From NCBI GenBank assembly GCA_020912385.1, contig CP087206.1, positions 4,307,702 through 4,371,701 of the forward strand: a DNA stretch of 64,000 bases, in the 5' to 3' direction. The DNA is from Neofusicoccum parvum. Its lineage: Eukaryota > Ascomycota > Dothideomycetes > Botryosphaeriales > Botryosphaeriaceae. Both the position numbers and the translations under genes were made by a program. A model generated the notes under the pieces. It did not search any database. It was given only the letters and a program-made list of their open reading frames with translations, and was not told the DNA's origin. Positions 62,161-64,000 of this stretch are shown piece after piece; positions within the stretch are counted from its first letter, which is position 1, and the number at the start of each line of letters is the position of its first letter.

Positions 62161-63064
62161 AGGGAGCAGCAGCAGCAGCAAAGAGAGCAGGAGAGGACGC
62201 AGCAAAGGGAGTAGTAAAGAAAGCAGTAGTGGCAGTAGGAGCAGTAGCAGCAAAGGGAGCAGTAAAGAAAGCAGCAGTAGTAGTAGGAGCAGTAGTAAAG
62301 AGAGCAGCAGAGGACGTAGCAAGAAGAGCAGTAGAGAATACAGCAGGAAAATCAGCAGGAAAGTCGGCAGGGAAGTTGGAAGGAAGAGCAGAGTACGTAA
62401 TAAAGAGAATTAGACAGGTAGGAGTTTCGAAGGCAGCAGCAGCAGCAGCAGGTAGGAATAAGGGTAAGGCAGGCCAGGCAGACATAATAGGTGTATACAG
62501 ATGCAGAACTGCTTCAGAGAAAGCTGCAGAGGTGGAAGAGGGTGTGTTTAGTGTGCAAGGCAGCGGGTAGGGAAGACCAGCACAGTGTTAGCCACTGTCC
62601 AACAGAGCGGGGTAGGCAGGCAGATGGGGAGAGGCGCGAGATGCAGGGAAGAATCAGGTTTGAGAGGTACTCGGGCTGCTTTCGCTGCGGGGTACCACAG
62701 GCAATCTGCAACAGGTGGGAGAGTAATGGTAGGCAGGGGTGGCGGCAGGTTCAGGGCAGCGAGTGCCAGTTCTTCGGGGTGATGATTGGTACGTTGTACG
62801 GGATCAAGCACGGGTATCAAAGGGTGTGGAAGAGGTGGTTGTTACGGCTAGGAGAGAAGGAAGTAGTAGGAGGAGTGGTAGCGGCGGCAGTGGCGGCAGC
62901 GGTAGAGGATGGAGATGGAGATGGAGATGGAGATGGAGATGAAGATAAAGATAGACTACTAGGATATCTTGGACAGGCATGGAGGAAGGACGAGCTTGAG
63001 AGCAATAACTTGGCTCGAGAGTTTTTATGGCTGACAGGAAGGGTGGAGAGCTTAATAGAGGAGT
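61807..63064 (+). pseudogene. Second copy of the TLH 3' end
   Basis: The last ~600 bases (62475-63064) repeat 60235-60800 at very high identity: DAELLQRKLQRWK, CLVCKAAGREDQHSVSHC, CFRCGVPQAIC, ESNNLAREFLWL. The upstream part is an AGC/GCA-rich block (61820-62330) that replaces the Gln-rich block of copy 1. Helicase motifs are absent, so this is a 3' fragment carried along with the terminal repeats. An extra (GGAGAT)n run at 62908-62940 encodes GDGDGDGD. Confidence 0.8.
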
Positions 63065-63370
63065 AGGAAGAGGGGTAGGAAAGTAATAGAGCTAATGGAA
63101 ATAGATGGATAGGACTAGCTAGTAGGTAGAGAGAGCTAGTAAAATTTTAGAACTAATAGAGAAAGAAGTAATAGTTGAAAAAGAGTAGGTAGAAATAAAT
63201 AAGAAAGATGGATTTAAAAAGAATAAATGAATAAATAAATAAACAAATAAATAAATAGTAAGTACCAGTTTATTTTAGAAATAATAATAGCTGGATAAGT
63301 ATTACTATATAAATAGAATTGAGTGGAATTAAATACGAATATTAAGTAATATATATAGAAGAGGTAAAAG
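63065..63370. other. AT-rich flank of the second TLH 3' end
   Basis: Includes an (AAAT)n run around 63225-63255; no gene. Confidence 0.5.
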
Positions 63371-63700
63371 ATGGATTTTAAAAAAAAAACTAGAACTAGA
63401 ACTAGAACTAGAACTAGAATTAAAGCTAGAACTAGAATTAAAACTAGAGTTAAAACTAGAGTTAAAACCAGAAGTAGAAGTAGAAGTAGAAGTAGAAGTA
63501 GAAGTAGAAGTAGAAGTAGAAATAAAATTAGAAGAACTAGAAGAACTAGAAGAACTAGAAAGAAGTAGAAGTAACTAGAATTAAAAGTTAGAACTAGAAA
63601 TAGAAGTAGAATTTTAGAAGAACTAGAAGAACTAGAACTAAATAAAGGAAGGTAGAAGAAGAAGAAGAAGAAGAGTATAAAAGAGAAGAAATTAAATAGA
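63371..63700. repeat. CTAGAA satellite, distal
   Basis: (ACTAGA)n and (AGTAGA)n repeats like 61002-61640, preceded in both places by GAGGT(A/G)AAAGATGGATTT. Confidence 0.85.
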
Positions 63701-63747
63701 AAGAAAGTAAAAGATATAATAGAAATAGAGGTAGTAAAAGTAGAATA

Positions 63748-63864
63748 AGAGTTGATAATTTTAGACTAGGGTGAGGGTTAGTAATTTTAGATTAGGGTGA
63801 GGGTTAGTAATTTTAGATTAGGGTGAGGGTTAGTAATTTTAGATTAGGGTGAGGGTTAGTAATT
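63748..63864 (+). repeat. Subterminal telomere-like array
   Basis: Four regular copies of a 26-bp unit with GGGTGAGGGTTAGTAATTTT, directly joined to the telomere at AATTTGGGTTAGGG. Confidence 0.9.
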
Positions 63865-64000
63865 TGGGTTAGGGTTAGGGTTAGGGTTAGGGTTAGGGTT
63901 AGGGTTAGGGTTAGGGTTAGGGTTAGGGTTAGGGTTAGGGTTAGGGTTAGGGTTAGGGTTAGGGTTAGGGTTAGGGTTAGGGGTTAGGGTTAGGTTAGGG
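63865..64000 (+). repeat. Telomere (TTAGGG)n
   Basis: About 22 tandem TTAGGG hexamers, G-rich strand running 3' towards the right edge, with TTAGGGG and TTAGG variants in the last ~25 bases. Marks a chromosome end. Confidence 0.97.

Noticed and set aside
61002..62570. Reading frames of polyLeu-Glu, polySer or polyAla in the terminal region
   Set aside because: Produced by the ACTAGA satellite and AGC-rich repeats in several frames at once; not genes.
1..64000. CRISPR arrays, rRNA genes, replication origins of bacterial type
   Set aside because: No regularly spaced repeats with unique spacers, no rRNA signatures. The sequence is a eukaryotic nuclear chromosome end.

Overview
This window is a chromosome end of a filamentous ascomycete (probably Pezizomycotina). 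The last ~135 bases are an uninterrupted (TTAGGG)n array running off the right edge, so the right edge is the telomere. Short introns with GT...AG ends, a HET-domain remnant, Tad1-like LINEs, a chromovirus (Ty3/gypsy) and C-to-T damage at CpA (RIP-like) all fit that group. I cannot name the species.

Layout. 1-1.9 kb: an intact gene for a small secreted cysteine-rich protein. 1.9-7.6 kb: a full-length Tad1-like LINE (family A, copy 1) with a 13-bp target duplication. 7.8-11 kb: relics (MFS transporter, deleted LINE, membrane protein). 11-18.1 kb: a Tc1-type transposon split by a complete Ty3/gypsy element with apparently identical LTRs. 18-27.6 kb: low gene density, with one intact spliced gene of unknown function, a P450 fragment, a DUF6536 fragment and a multi-exon membrane protein gene. 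28-30.5 kb: an intact four-exon Crinkler-type NTPase plus nuclease gene. 31-38 kb: LINE fragments, solo LTRs and a HET relic. 38.5-39.4 kb: an intact RING-finger gene with a repeated coiled-coil tail. 39.9-54.7 kb: two decayed copies of a zinc-finger/OrsD-like unit, each preceded by a truncated family B LINE; an intact family A LINE lies between them. 55.1-60.8 kb: the third and largest copy of that unit, continuing in the same frame into a RecQ-type helicase, i.e. a telomere-linked helicase (TLH) locus. 60.8-64 kb: CTAGAA-type satellite, a degenerate telomere-like array, a second copy of the TLH 3' end, a second satellite and array, then the telomere.

Most notable: the OrsD-like region of the TLH unit carries, in order, motifs that look like the R-K-(Y)R-H-Y catalytic set of tyrosine recombinases. 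They are conserved between two strongly diverged copies (41-44 kb and 55-58.4 kb) and lie upstream of the RecQ helicase. If confirmed, the locus is a recombinase-helicase mobile unit that lives at chromosome ends. The outermost 3 kb also appears to be a duplicated chromosome tip. In both the gypsy element and the LINEs the expression signals (self-priming PBS, short -1 frameshift window, ATG-n-TAG overlap) can be read directly.
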